From Linnemannia schmuckeri (taxonomy: Eukaryota > Mortierellomycota > Mortierellomycetes > Mortierellales > Mortierellaceae), in contig JANATG010000012.1 in NCBI GenBank assembly GCA_029449235.1, positions 558,001-622,000 of the forward strand: DNA of 64,000 nt, given 5' to 3'. Position numbers and translations under genes: made by a program. Below are positions 44,469 through 56,502 of this stretch, piece by piece. Below the pieces are notes generated by a model. It was given only the letters and a program-made list of their open reading frames with translations, was not told the origin of the DNA and did no database searches. Within the stretch, counting starts at the first letter, position 1; each line of letters starts with the position of its first letter.

Positions 44469-47400
44469 TGTTCAAAGAAAAAAAAAAGAGCGCAAGTGTG
44501 TGAAAGAAAGAGAGAGAAGAAAGAAGAGATGTATGGGGACTGTGCGATTGTGTTAGGTGGATATTATTGCCTTACAGAAGCAGGTGCTGAGGGGTGAGGA
44601 TGAGAGAAGAGAATGCAGAGGGGATCGGGTTTTATACCCATGGCGAGAAGACAAAGGGGTGATAGTTATCCAAAAGGGGGGTGTCCTCGTGTTGATAAAG
44701 TAGATATAGCTGTTTCTGCAGAAGGAAAGTCTGAAAGGCGCGTTTCGCAGTGATGGATGGGCGTTTCATGGATTATCATATCAGCGTTGGGCTAAGCAGG
44801 TAAGCTGTCTCGCTGGTGGTGATTGATGCCTTAGCCACAGAGCAGTCACCGACTACCCACCGTGTGCCTGCGAGGAGTAGCATCTGCTTGGGATTGGACT
44901 GGCGATAGGTGCAAGTTAAAAAAGAGACGACAAAAGGATGGACATACACTGTGATCAAAAATTCGTGATTTAGGAATGTTTGAACGCATGTCTGGGAATT
45001 GCCATGCACGCGATGGACACTAATTTCTTGCTCCATCGTCTATTATTTTTATACAATGAAGACCCTGATTTTTAGCCAAACACGACCTCCATTCCCGGCT
45101 TCAGCTCTTGAATCTCTTCTAGTTTTTGTCTCGCGTAGATCTCCTTCTATCCCACCACCACTTCTACATGCTAACTTTCCTGCTTGTGAGTGTCAGCGAG
45201 AAATAAGGTCCCAGTTCCTAAATCCTCCATGTCCACTCCCCCGCATCTTTCCGATCTTCTTTTTTACTCCATAGTCTGTTGACATGTGAACGTTGTACCA
45301 ATTTCATTTTTTTGCACGCCCACAGAGCCGAAACCTTCTACGTTGTTTTTATGTTCATTACCCCAGGTTCTTCCTAAAGGGGCCAAATAGGACCGAAGAG
45401 CGTGAGGTGAGGGGGCACTAGCTCGAAAAAAAAATATCCAGTTGAAGTTTTGAGCACAAAACAAACACACGAACACAAACGTAAACATATAAACGGACAA
45501 AATCTTTTGGCGTACTAAGAAGAGGGAGAGAGGAGAGGACGCGCATGGAAGGAAAAAAAGTTAGCGAGGCACTTCACGTCTGACAAGTTTTACTTTTTTT
45601 CTTCCGGCAGGGCAAACATGTAAGTAAGCCGACACGACGGAACAGATGGACGGACGGACGGACAAAGCCCGAAAAAGAGGGGTGGGGACAAAGAGAAGGG
45701 AGCGAGCGAAAAAAGGGTCTCTATATCCCACATGCTCTAGCACCATGACAAAACTAAAAAAAAAAAAAAAAAAAAAAAACGCGAGCCGATACTTAAACTT
45801 TAGCAAGAATAGACCAACACTCGAAAACAAAGAAGCATTACCAGTGGGCAATACATTGAGGACAAAGAATCTAGTCGAACTGGACAAACAAAAAGTCAAG
45901 AACAACACAAACAAGTTGGGCAAGTGTGCACACGAATAAAAAAAAATGTGGGGCGGAAGAAGTAGAAAAGCTGTCTACAACAAGAAAAAACCAGTTGAGA
46001 GGACCCGGAGCAAAATTTTACAGCACCTAGGTCCTTGTTTTATGCTCAATTATTTTTTGTTGATGTCGTTTTTTGCAAACTATCATCGTTAAGTAATGGC
46101 CATTACAAAAGAGAAAGAAAAACAACGAAAGCGAGATGCAGACGAGACACGGAGGGATAGAAGAGAAACGAGATATGCGGGGTCCTCAGAGTGAGTGAGC
46201 TTTGCCGTCGTCGTACTGTCTTGTTCTTTCTTCTCTCAGCTGTTCATGCTGCCTGCCAATTCTGTTTCTACTCCTTCAGCCTTTCTTCAACTTTCCTCAA
46301 TCTTCCTCAACCTTCCTCATCCTTCCTTACCCTTCTTCGTCCTTCGTTCCTCGTTCTTTGTTTCTAATTGTTTTCTTTTTTTTCTTGGCCAGCCCATTGC
46401 GTGCATAAACTAAAAACGGAACATGAAAGTACATGCCATGCACGAATGAAACGAGGGCGTGCCCCGGAGCAGACAGGAAGGCAAGAATGCAAGGCGACTT
46501 AGGCAAGAACGGATCTTGTTGTGTCGCCTGTTGGCGCTTTGCTTTGCTTTGCCTTGGTTGGTGCAGAGTCCAATTGGTCTTCTTTTCTGAAGAAGTGACT
46601 TCACCTCCGCCTTGCCCCCGCACTTTGTTTCATTGCGCACTTTTTTTCGATGTATGAGATGGACAATCCGAACTCAGATGTCGTGATCGCTCTTTTTTTT
46701 TTTTTTTGTTATTGTACTTTGCACTCGAGAAACACCTTAAATTCTTCCCACGGGTGAACAAAAATCCAGGCACCGTTTCTTTGTATTTGTTGCTTGTATC
46801 AATGTCGAAAAAAAAGGGCAAGAGAAAGGAGGGAATGGGTCATGTCGATGTCATGTCCCCCTTTATTTTCTCACACTTTACACTTTCAGAATACTTGTCC
46901 CCGTCGTCCTTCTTGTGAATCAAGAAATCAACTCAACAAAAAAAAAATAAATAAAAAAAAAGCGAAAACCAAGAAAGCATTTGAGAATAATACAGGTCTT
47001 TTCTCTTGTTTGTTGAGTTTGGGCCTAACAGTCCGGGGTGGTTGAGAATACCACAAAAAAGGGTTTCGTACTCAATTTTGTTCTTGTTTTTTCATGCTCT
47101 CGTCCAAGAGGGTTGCGTGCTCCGTGGGCTACCAAAATAAAAATAACTTTGTTTTGCAACCTTGCTTGCTTATGGTGTCCCCCTCCATTTCTCTCCGATC
47201 GAAACATGTTTGCTGCCTAACAGGCCGAATGGAATAAGCTGCATTCAGACACACACATACACATACATGCAGAAAATGAGACAATGGGAAAGAACAAACC
47301 AAATGGGCACTGCCCTTCCTGTCTACCTGTCTATCAGTCTACTTCTCTGCCTGCTCTGTCCGTATGTTCCTCTCATTCTTCTTTCTTCTTACATGCTCGC

Positions 47401-47910
47401 CATGCACCTTGCCTCGCCTTGTCTTGGCTGTTCATGCAGCCATGTTTCTGATGGTGATGGTCCCCAGTTCAACAAAAAACCAAACTGCATAGTTCATAAC
47501 TCCATCTCCTTTTCAAGTGTACAAAATTTCAAGTATGTTTGAGACGTTTTGTTTGAATGGGGGGCCAGTTCTGTTTGTTTGTATAAAAGTATCCTGGATG
47601 CTATGAATTGGTTTTTGTGTTTGTGTGCAAGACTATTGTAGCTAGTTTTTGTATGTTTGTATGCTTGTATGTTGGTTTTTGGAAAGAGTAGGGAGTAGCG
47701 AATAAACGAAGCTGTGTGTGTTTTTGGAGAGAGACAGGTAAAAGTGTGTTGGTTGGTCTGTGAGGTGTTTGTGTGCGAAGCTATGTACAAGTCGGGCTGT
47801 AGAGTCCATCCTTCCCTCCCCTCCCACTTGTTATTCTTGAGGTTACAGTAGTAGTAATGATTGTGAATGTTCAAAGAAAAAGAAAACAACTGATGGTATC
47901 GGCAGCGGAT
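44469..47910. other. Intergenic, 3.4 kb
   Basis: Contains the TATA box of the repeat precursor at its left end, a GACGGACGGACGG patch near 45645, a long A tract near 45757-45779 and a CCTTCCTCAA-type pyrimidine patch at 46280-46345. No frame over 130 codons and none with coding-like third positions. No tRNA-like B box noticed. Confidence 0.5.
44630..44636 (-). promoter_or_regulatory. TATA box of the repeat-precursor gene
   Basis: GTATAAAA on the minus strand, 168 bases upstream of the ATG at 44468. The next two minus-strand genes have the same motif at nearly the same distance. Confidence 0.55.
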
Positions 47911-48399
47911 TTAGAGCAAGCGGACCATTTGGCGACCGTCCTTGGTGACCAAGGAATCAGCATTGTACAGCTCCTCATACTCGGCATAGGCGCCTTCGAC
48001 ATGGGGGTGGTCCTTGAGCACAACATCCTTGGCGCGAATGACATGGGGAACAGCGGACTCGAAGGTAGTCTGGTTAGGGAAGAAGAACTCTTGGGACTTG
48101 CGACGCGCAGAGTTGGCGTTGGCCATGGAGGAGAGGATCTCGGCGAGGACGTTACCGTCGTCAAAGGAGGAGGTCGAGGAAGCCGAGGGGGAGAGCATGG
48201 GAGGGGTCGAAGGAGGGGAGATGGCCGAGGCACGCTCGAGACGGCGGCGGTCGGAGGTGGGGATCTCGATGGACAGAGGCGAGTAGGCGTAGGCGGCGAT
48301 CTTTGAAGAGGCGGCAGAGAAGACGGAGGGTTGGGTCTTGGGTCTGCTGCTGTAGAAGAGGCCGGTGGCAATGATGGCAGAAGTGATGATGACAGTCAT
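47911..48399 (-). CDS. Hypothetical protein, 162 aa, N-terminal membrane segment
   Basis: Single exon starting at ATG 48397-48399 (MTVIITSAIIATGLFYSSRP). The N-terminus is one short hydrophobic segment with a following basic side, which fits a mitochondrial or ER membrane anchor. The middle is Ser/Pro/Ala-rich. The C-terminal 60 residues are more ordered (NQTTFESAVPHVIRAKDVVL, EEYNA-type acidic helix, then TKDGRQMVRLL). Third positions are strongly G/C in this frame, so I accept it as coding. I do not recognise a family. A TATA box at 48568-48575 lies 176 bases upstream. Confidence 0.7.
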   Translation of the reverse strand: MTVIITSAIIATGLFYSSRPKTQPSVFSAASSKIAAYAYSPLSIEIPTSDRRRLERASAISPPSTPPMLSPSASSTSSFDDGNVLAEILSSMANANSARRKSQEFFFPNQTTFESAVPHVIRAKDVVLKDHPHVEGAYAEYEELYNADSLVTKDGRQMVRLL

Positions 48400-51300
48400 T
48401 TTTGTATTTGTGGATGTAACTAGAGGTGAGGTGTGAGGATGAAAGGTCTCAGATTTGGACTGGGGGGGGGGAGGGATGAGCAAAGGGTGGAGAAAGAGAG
48501 GAGAGTTGAGAGAGATGTATAAAGGAGAAGAGTGAAGAAGAAGAGAAAAAAGAGTAGCAACGGACTTCTTTTATACGCTTTCAGAAGGTGATGACTCCTT
48601 CACTTTTTCATATTTCACTTGCGCACACAAAAATGGCGAAATGTGGGGAAGTCTTTACACCTTGGACACAACGCACTAAACCTTTTTTCCTTTTGGTTTG
48701 CAGGCAATTCATCCACTGCCACCTTTCTCTTCTCTCAGTGCTCAACAAAAATAAAATAAAATTTGGGTGTATGTCCATCTACCCTTCTTCTGTGTTGGAT
48801 GGATGGATGACTCCCTCTATTTTCTTCTCGTTGTTCATCTTCCCCGGCTAGTAGTCTGAAAGCAAAATGGTCTCGACGTACTCACAATTACAAAGGGGGA
48901 AATTCCATTTAGCAAACATACGCACAAAAGGGCTAGTGTCCTTCCCCTCTCTGTTTTCTTGCTGTTCTCGCTGGAATTTGAACCAATCACAGGCTTTCAA
49001 TGGGGTTGGTCGTCAGTCTGTCCGTCAGTCTGACATTTCACTTGTGTGCAGTCAGTGCTGCCTGTCAGGCTGCAAACCTGCCTACTCTTAATCATGGCAT
49101 AATGATTGCCCCATTGCCACCTTCTTACGATACTCTTGCTATGTTTTCAGTATGACTGCTGTCCATAAATCACACGAGGGAAGTGAGGTTCATCCTTTCG
49201 TCCGATCTCTCCATACCCAGTAAACGAACAAAACACAAATAAAGACATGAAGATGTCTCATATCGTCATCATCGTAATTGGACACCCACCAGGAGTAAGG
49301 GGTGGCTTCCTTAAGGCGTTTGGTCGATCTCTCTTGCTTGGAACCCGACAAACAATTGTGTGCATCCGAGTCGAGTATGGCGAAGAGTTAGAAAATAGAG
49401 GGAATCACTCGATATTCTAGTTGCACTGGTAATTGAAATGTGGGTCAAAAAAATGCTTCCTTTTGCGTGTCGCCCGGAAGAAGCTGTGGCTTCGTCTTCT
49501 TCTACTTCTTTTTTTCTTTCACCCATGTTCCTATGATCCAATCGGCAAACCGCTTGATCGATCATTTGGCAAAAACTACTCATTCTCTTCAGAAAGAACG
49601 CATCGACAACAACATCAACAAGCACAAAGCAATCGGCTATTTTTTTTTTTGCTTTTTTCTCGATGATGCTTGCTTTGCTGCGTGGCCGCTTTGATAGATG
49701 TGATGTGATGGATTGTACAAGTGTGAGGGAAAGCGTGGGGCGATGACAATGCTGTCAACAATGATGCTACTTCCAAAGCGTTACAAATAGCCGTTAAAAA
49801 TACACAAAACAAGAGGGCGCAACATGGGCGAAGCGGAGGGAATGAAGTGGGGGGCAATGCGCAGCCCACGCTCTCAGGATGATTATTCAGTCGCTTCTGC
49901 TAAGTCAGCAAACTTGCTAAATAAAAGAACACATAACATACTTATGCCTGACTAAACATGATATGTCATGACCTTTTGAATCGCCGGTCGGTCTGCTCAA
50001 AAAACTTTCGCTTGACTACACCAGCGGACTGAAGCACCGTAGAAAAAATATGAAAAAAAGAGAGAAGCAACTCTCCCACAAACAATCAACAGCGCGCCAA
50101 GAAAAGGGGCCGCTTGGTTCCTGTTCCTCTTCTCTTTTTTTCCCTTGAAAGTGTCATATCTAAACATGCGTTGAATGTTGATCCCTTTCTTTCTTTCTCT
50201 TCTCTCTCTCCTTACACCCTTCGTGCACCGACATGGCTATTTTCGTATCGAAAATGAATAGGAAAAAAGAGAACAGCCAGACATATGCTTCGCAATCCAC
50301 CCGAATTTCCGCTCGCTCGCTCGTATTTTTTATTAATTAGGTTTGCACATGGGTGGCACACAACAGGCATGTACACGTATGTTGACTCGCACTAAAAAAT
50401 CAAGACCCGTTGTGCTATACTCTCTTTGACAATAGTATCCATCTACATCACTTTCTTTTTTTGTTGTGCGTCTACGCGGTTGACAGAAACATGTTGCCAG
50501 CACACGAGGTTTTTTGGCTGAAGAGTTGCGATATCTGTCGGCAGCAGTAATACGGCCCCTCCCCACCATTTCATTTATTCCTTCCATCCAACCCGATCCC
50601 CACTTCCGTCTCACATGTGGTACATTCATCGTCGTTTCTCTCTCTCTCTCTTTTGGCCTTCCTGTTCAGTTTTGGCTCTTGGATACGTATTCCTTCCTTT
50701 CATCCTTTCTTTCTCTTTCTTTTGTTTTCTTTTTTCCTTCTTCCTCTTCCACCCTGCACCTATCGTATGACCAATTGAGATGACGGAAGCAGCTCTTGGA
50801 AGCTCGCTTCTTCTTTCTCGAAAATTGTCCGGCAGGCTATGCACGCAATGCACGCAATGCACGTTTTTTTTTTTTTTGTATCCGAATATGCTTATGATCT
50901 GACCACTATAGCCTGTCTAACCAATCAGTCCTGCATCAACATTTTTTTCCTTGCAAGGGAGGTATTCACAAAAATAAAGAGTCCAGCAATACAACAATAA
51001 GCAACAGCTATCGGATCAAGGAAGAAAGAAAAGGTGACACAAGAGGGTGATGTTTGTTTCGAGCTATCTATTCGTCGATGCATATTTAAAAAAAACAAAT
51101 GCAAATGTAAAAAAAAAAAAAAAAAAAAAAAAGGCGAAAAAGAAAGCAAAAAGAAAGAAAAACAAGGCATTGAGGGGCCGTCGAATGTCATCCAATCAAC
51201 TTGCCCACGATTCCCCCTTTTAGTAAGAGTCTTTAGGTCGAAATTCTCTAGTCAGGATTGGGGCTTCTTCGTAGGCTACCTTTACTTTTGATTGTTATTT

Positions 51301-51934
51301 GTGAAAAAGCGTAGAAAAAAAAAGGCAAGGCTACTATCACAGAAACACCAAAGGCGCTGGTCGCCTTTAAAAAAACATGCAATCTTCGTTGTTTTGCTTT
51401 CCTGCTTATTCAACATTATTTTGACACATGAGTCACTTCCCACACAAACATACCAGATTGGAACTGTCGTTAAACATTTAAATTTGAATGAACAGAAGAA
51501 TGTAATTGGAACTAAAGAAACAGAATGAGCAATTGTCATGAAAATGAAATGTACAAAAAAAAATGAGATGTATTGCGAATTGCGAAATTTTTTTAAAAGA
51601 GCTCTAATGCTTTCTATAGAAAAAAAAAATGGATCAATATCTATGTGTGCATGCTGTATATGTACTGTGGGAGTAGTGCCGCATTAAGAAGGGAAAAAAA
51701 ACTGGAGAAGACGAAAATGAAGGTGGAGTCGTTCTATGTGTGGGGAAGGAGAGCATCAAGGTTGAACTTGAATGGGGTATATGGGTGTATGTGAATGTGT
51801 TGAAAAGGTGGGGTAGACAGAGACTCCGAAATAAAGGTGGTGTCTCTCTCCACGGATCGGCCCCAGGGGACAAAAAATAATAATTCAGGACCTGACGTGA
51901 AGGGGATCCCTAATCAAAATCTTTAGATGGGTAT
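48400..51934. other. Intergenic, 3.5 kb
   Basis: Holds the TATA-containing promoter of the 162-residue gene (48568-48575) and otherwise AT-rich DNA. Features are a T/C-rich patch near 50640-50750, CACGCAATG triplicated near 50840-50862, and an A tract near 51110-51132. No supported gene. Confidence 0.5.
48568..48575 (-). promoter_or_regulatory. TATA box of the 162-aa protein gene
   Basis: GTATAAAAG in the sense of the minus strand, 176 bases from the ATG at 48399. Confidence 0.55.
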
Positions 51935-52183
51935 TTACTTGTTGGGAGTCCAGTAGACGACCTCATCCTTCAACAGGTGCGAGACACCAGCGACAACAGC
52001 AGTGCTTCCGAGCACGGCATAGGCGACAGTCTTGGCAGTCTTGGCTCCGTTAGCAGTTGTAGAGGGAGTAGCAGAAGCGACGGTGTGGTTGATGGCGACG
52101 GCAGCGTTTGCCCTGGCTGAGCTTGAGATGAGACGCTTGGCGACGGTGGTGGAAGTAGTGGAGGCGCGGATCATGGACATCAT
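51935..52183 (-). CDS. Small putative mitochondrial membrane protein, 82 aa
   Basis: Single exon with start ATG 52181-52183 (a second ATG is two codons on). The first 35 residues are Ser/Thr/Arg/Ala-rich and lack acids (IRASTTSTTVAKRLISSSAR), a typical matrix-targeting presequence. One hydrophobic helix follows (VAYAVLGSTAVVAGVSHLL), then a short charged/aromatic tail (KDEVVYWTPNK). This layout resembles small single-span inner-membrane proteins, but I cannot name the family. Third positions are G/C-rich and there is a good TATA box at 52349-52356, both supporting a real, probably highly expressed gene. Confidence 0.68.
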   Translation of the reverse strand: MMSMIRASTTSTTVAKRLISSSARANAAVAINHTVASATPSTTANGAKTAKTVAYAVLGSTAVVAGVSHLLKDEVVYWTPNK

Positions 52184-52348
52184 TATGGAGTGTATGTGTG
52201 TGGTGTAGTGGTTGGGTTGAGTTGTGAGTAGAGAGAGTGAAAAGGTTTTGATTTGGGTTCTTCTATGAGGAAGCGAGTGTGTTGTTGTTGTGGCTGTTGA
52301 GGATTGTTTGTTTGTATCGAAGAAAAAAAAAGAAGGGAATGGGCATGC

Positions 52349-52356
52349 CTTTTATA
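52349..52356 (-). promoter_or_regulatory. TATA box of the 82-aa protein gene
   Basis: GTATAAAAGG in the minus sense, 173 bases upstream of ATG 52183. Confidence 0.55.
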
Positions 52357-53340
52357 CCTTTGAGCTATGACACATCTTCTAAAAAAATAAGTACGCACAT
52401 TGGGTGACTGACTGGTTGGGCTTATGACTGAACAACATCCAAAATTAGAACCTCGACCTCTGGACACGGGTCACTGGCCGTGTAAAGGGCAAGGAGAAAA
52501 GATAACGGTTCAGTCCCCTTCCCAGAGCGGACCTTTTTACCACGTTGTTCCAGAGGTGTGATATGAGAGGGGATTGGGCACTCAAAACACCCGATCAATT
52601 CTCCTGGCTGGACTGACCTGAGCGAGACCCCGACCGAGGTCAGAAATGGACCGATTGGATGAATTATGAAAAAAAAGAGCGCAGGGTGTGAGAGAGAAGA
52701 ACTTTATTAGGCCCTCTCTCACTCGCTCGCTCGCTTGGCTTGGTTTGAGCAGACAAGGCTGCCAAAATGGTATCAGCTTTCAGTGTTCTTACACACCTTG
52801 TTTCGATGAAGTGAGTCCAGTTGGACTCTTCTTTGATTTGATTAATCGCAAAAATCGGACAAAAGACAGATAAACATGAGTTTCGCGATCATAGGTTGTA
52901 GGGAAAAGGGATAGTAGAAGAAAACAAGGTAGCGAGGCAAAGAAGCTACGTGTACTTTAGCAAGTAAGGATAAATAATGATATGGAATGGTGCAATATTC
53001 TATGCTTTCAACCAAGCCTCTCTCTTCGGCAGTACCGTGCTTCACTCTAAGAAGCTATGCTATTCTTATACACTTGCATCGATGATCCCATCATTAATGT
53101 TCAAGTGTTGTCCTTATCTCTCAATTCTCTGATCAACCGTTGCGCTTTTGATATGAAAAATGAGCGTTATGGAGAAGTGAGATAATCTCACATCAACACA
53201 TTGTCAGAGTAAGTGGACTTGGTCTTGTCCAAGATGCAATCCTCTCTCTCTCTCCTTCTTCTTTCTTTCATGTCTACTCGGCAATTGAAGCTATCTCGCA
53301 GGTCGACAGTCGGGATCGCCATTCTTGGAAGTGTTTGCTG

Positions 53341-53393
53341 ATTGTTTATTGTTTATTGTTTATTGTTTATCGTTTATTGTTTATTGTCTATTG
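53341..53393 (+). repeat. TTTATTG heptamer minisatellite
   Basis: Seven to eight tandem copies of a TGTTTAT/TTTATTG unit with one or two substitutions (one TTTATCG, one TCTATTG). Confidence 0.85.
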
Positions 53394-54257
53394 TAATGTT
53401 TTCCCTCATTCTGCGCTCTGGCCGAAAATGATGGTGATGTTGTCAGCCCTTCGTTTTTATGGAATTTTGCCTACTGACTGGAAAGGTTTTTGCGTGGCTG
53501 ACTGACACGGGGATAGAACAGACATTTTCCGAGAGTTGAAAAAATGACTTTTCCCCACACTCACAGGCGGTTGAGTCACTTTTCTTCTCTCTTTCTCTTT
53601 TTCATCCATTACCTATTTCAGGCAAAACAAACGACCAAGCAAAGATGGCATGACGTACCTCAGACCCAGAAACACGACAGCGCTTGTGGCCATCAACACA
53701 ACAGCCGCAACAGCCATCTTCCGGCATCACTAACATCACCTGACACCGTTGCCCCAACTGACTATGTTGTGAATTACCGAGCAGCAGCAGCAGCTACGGC
53801 GTCAACATGTACGTAAAGATCACCAACATGAATGCAGGCATTGCTGTCTCGGGTGGTGGTTGCATTGACAGTATGGCCGTAGCAATCTCTCCTCCTCCTT
53901 CCCCTCCTCTTCCTCTTCCTCTTAACACGATACTGCTAATCCCTTTTGGAACCAAGGGCAAAACCCAGTAGTGGTGTCATTGGGCGCTATGACACTTCGT
54001 GTTGTCAGACCGCTCTTTGCCCCAAAAAGTAATCGAGGTACCGTATGTGTATGACAGTACAGCATTATCGTCAACTTTAGCAAAACAGGAATGTAAGAAC
54101 AAAAGATGGACTGAAGAGGCTGCATTTAGAGTCAGTTTAACAACAGGCAAACAATGACAAATATATGGCATCTGAGAAGCAGGAGACTGGAAAGAAAACG
54201 ATGCGTATTGACAGCTATCCATTTTACATAAGACTTTTAAAGTATTGTGACTTGAGG

Positions 54258-55753
54258 CTACTCAGTGATAAGGGTGGCATACTTGTTTAACAAAACATCA
54301 CCAACCAAGGCACCCTCACCATCCTTCTCGACCGTCAACAACACGAACACATCCCCCGTCTCTTTATCCTCCGTCATCAAACTATAAGCAGGTGGAAAAA
54401 CTTTCCCTCCACCCGAAGTCGCCATAAACGGCTTCTCTCCCCATCCAAACTGCAGTTTAGGACCCTTCAGATCAAACCGACACCAGTTGGTCAACACAAC
54501 ATCGGCCCTCCATCCTACACGGCCTGGAGGGCTCCTGTTCTCGGGGTTATCAAAGAATGCCACCCGTTTTGCGACAGACTCAGCGGAGAGTTGGACGTCG
54601 AGGTTGGTCCGGATAGCGAGGGCGACACGACCTGCGGCTTCGGTAGTTGGAGTGGAGAGGTCTGAGCGAGGCACCGTGAGGCTCCAGAGGTTGTTGAAGT
54701 TGCCCAGGTAGCGACCTCCAGACATATCGCCCTTGGGCGCGCGTTCGCGACCGTCAGCCGCCATTGCGATACTCTCGAGGCCGGACTCCTCGCTTGATCT
54801 GCCCTCCAGTCTTGCGACCTTGCTGTCTTGGCGAGCACGCGTGATGGCTCCCGAGACAAGCGCGGCCAGGGCATCCCCCGACGAGATCCAGAATTTCGAA
54901 TCAGCAGGTGGTGAAAGATCGCGTTTCAGTTGCTCCATCAAAGTCTTTGTAAACTTCCAGTTCGTCGCCACTGAGGGTGCCAACAAGTAGGCCGATGGAC
55001 CTAATTCTGGAGGATCAAGGAGGACGAAGGGTGGGGGTGCTGGGAGAGGTACTCCCTCGAATTGCTTGATAAGGTCAGAAAAGAAGCGATCAGGCGTACG
55101 TTCCCAATCATCTGGGATCCTAGTGAAATCGACGGGCTCACCTCTGGAGAGTTGAGCCCAGAATTCCAGGAAATCCAGAAATCCGCGCAAGTCCGCGACT
55201 TGGTGGTTGAATGATGATGCCACACAAATCGTTCCACACGAGAACTATTATTATTCGACGCAAAGCAAAGGAGGAAGAAAAAGGCATGGTTAGCAACGAT
55301 GCGGATCAAATGTAAAATCGACAATTAAATAATGGAGCATAACGTACATACCTGTGTGACTTTGACGGCTAAATTGCTCGCCATGGGAGGCAAGATCATC
55401 TCTGTCCTTGGCGACAAATCCTCGAAATCCTTCACGAACGGCGTATCCTTAAAGTCAACCAAGAAGGGCGTCCCCACGATACCTTCCTTATCCATGGCAA
55501 TAAAGATCTCGTTCTTGTCGTTAGACTGCACAGTGCCAGCGACAGGTGGGTACAACTCCAGGGCCTCTGCCAACGTGGCCTTCAATTGCTGGATCACTTC
55601 AGTAATAGGAGTGGAGGGACGACGGAAGAAGCGGTGGTTGTGGATTTGGATCGCGGCACTGAGACCGTCGAGCCCGTGAAGGTGGACTTTTGCGGGTGGT
55701 GTAGGCCGATTGTGTTTGTTCGTTGGGAAGATTGTGAATGTTTCTAGTGTCAT
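54258..55753 (-). CDS. HXXXD-type (BAHD-like) acyltransferase
   Basis: Two exons (55753-55352 and 55244-54258) join in phase 0 across a 107-base intron to 462 residues. The N-terminal half has the fold's start (TLETFTIFPTNKHNRPTPPA, ALELYPPVAGTV). The catalytic motif lies at H148-Q-V-A-D152 (SSFNHQVADLRGFLDF); the usual second His before it is Asn here. The structural DFGWG motif appears as LQFGWGEKPF near the C-terminus, followed by a GGGKVFPPAYSL loop and VEKDGEGALVGDVL. Family knowledge: CoA- or thioester-dependent O/N-acyl transfer, often in secondary metabolism; acceptor and donor unknown. A TATA box lies at 55827-55833. A collapsed relic of a close paralogue sits just upstream at 56240-56502. 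Confidence 0.88.
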
Positions 55754-56239
55754 TGTTGTTGTTATTGTTGCTGGGATGTGTGTGAATGAGGGAGAGAATG
55801 GAATGGTTGAGAACGCGAATGGCGATTTTATACATAGTTCTTAATGATGTACGTGAATCTACCTGCGGATTGTTTTTTTTTACTGACACGTACACTTTGG
55901 ATTCGAATGGAGATCCATCCATAACTTAAAATTCGTTTTTTCCAACGCGTTTTTTTTATTCATCGGAGTTTTCACTCGTACCTGGTCATCCGCAGTATCC
56001 TAAGATCATGACAACAAGCGTCTGATTCTGATCAGTTATTTGATCGCTAGGTATTTGGTGACGACTTGTTGATGATCAGTAAGCGAGCCTGGCAAAACCG
56101 TTGTGCTTGGATGACACTCAAATACTTCTCCTCTGCGCCATTGTTTCCACTGGAGCGAAACGGATGATCCTTCCCAATCCTACTTTCTTGTCATTCTCCT
56201 CGCCCTCCACCACGGACCCACTTGTCGTTCTTTCCTTGC
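55754..56239. other. Interval between acyltransferase and its relic
   Basis: 486 bases with the acyltransferase TATA box and leader; otherwise nothing recognised. Confidence 0.5.
55827..55833 (-). promoter_or_regulatory. TATA box of the acyltransferase gene
   Basis: GTATAAAAT in the minus sense, about 80 bases upstream of the ATG at 55753, much closer than in the three small secreted/orphan genes. Confidence 0.5.
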
Positions 56240-56502
56240 TTACAACCTACTCGATTTGACAGGGAACCCATACCGGTTCTTCAACACATCCCCCATTAAC
56301 GCGACCTCCCCCTCAGGCTCCACATACACCATAACTCTAGCATCTCGAGGTCCTTCCTCTTTACAGCCCCACATAACTGTGGACTGTGGAGTTGCGTGAG
56401 AAGGTTGAGAAGATCCAATCTGTGGAAGGGAATATACGCTAGTGGAGCGAGGCGATTGTATTTGTCCGTGGGGAATATAGTGCAAGTCTCGATGATGGCC
56501 AT
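56240..56502 (-). pseudogene. Collapsed relic of a second HXXXD acyltransferase
   Basis: The first 25 or so codons from ATG 56500-56502 read MAIIETCTIFPTDKYNRLAP, closely matching the intact neighbour's TLETFTIFPTNKHNRPTPPA. In another frame the last 27 codons read VEPEGEVALMGDVLKNRY, matching VEKDGEGALVGDVLLNKY of the neighbour's C-terminus, with the stop at 56240-56242. About 360 codons that should separate the two ends, including the catalytic HXXXD and FGWG motifs, are absent, and the ends are out of frame. This is what an internal deletion of a tandem duplicate leaves. Both ends are still recognisable, so the loss is fairly recent. No function expected. Confidence 0.85.

Larger units (their letters stand above)
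52184..54257. other. Intergenic, 2.1 kb
   Basis: Includes the promoter of the 82-residue protein and a TTTATTG heptamer array (53341-53393). One ambiguous frame at 53620-53815 (+) has a GTACGT donor-like site and reads DTVAPTDYVVNYRAAAAATA. It could be part of a small gene, but neither end is convincing. Otherwise AT-rich. Confidence 0.45.

Noticed and set aside
53341..53393. TTTATTG array as CRISPR or telomere-like repeat
   Set aside because: Heptamer tandem without spacers; a simple minisatellite.
53620..53815. Possible small exon with a GTACGT donor
   Set aside because: Neither a start nor an end that fits; kept only as a remark in the gap description.
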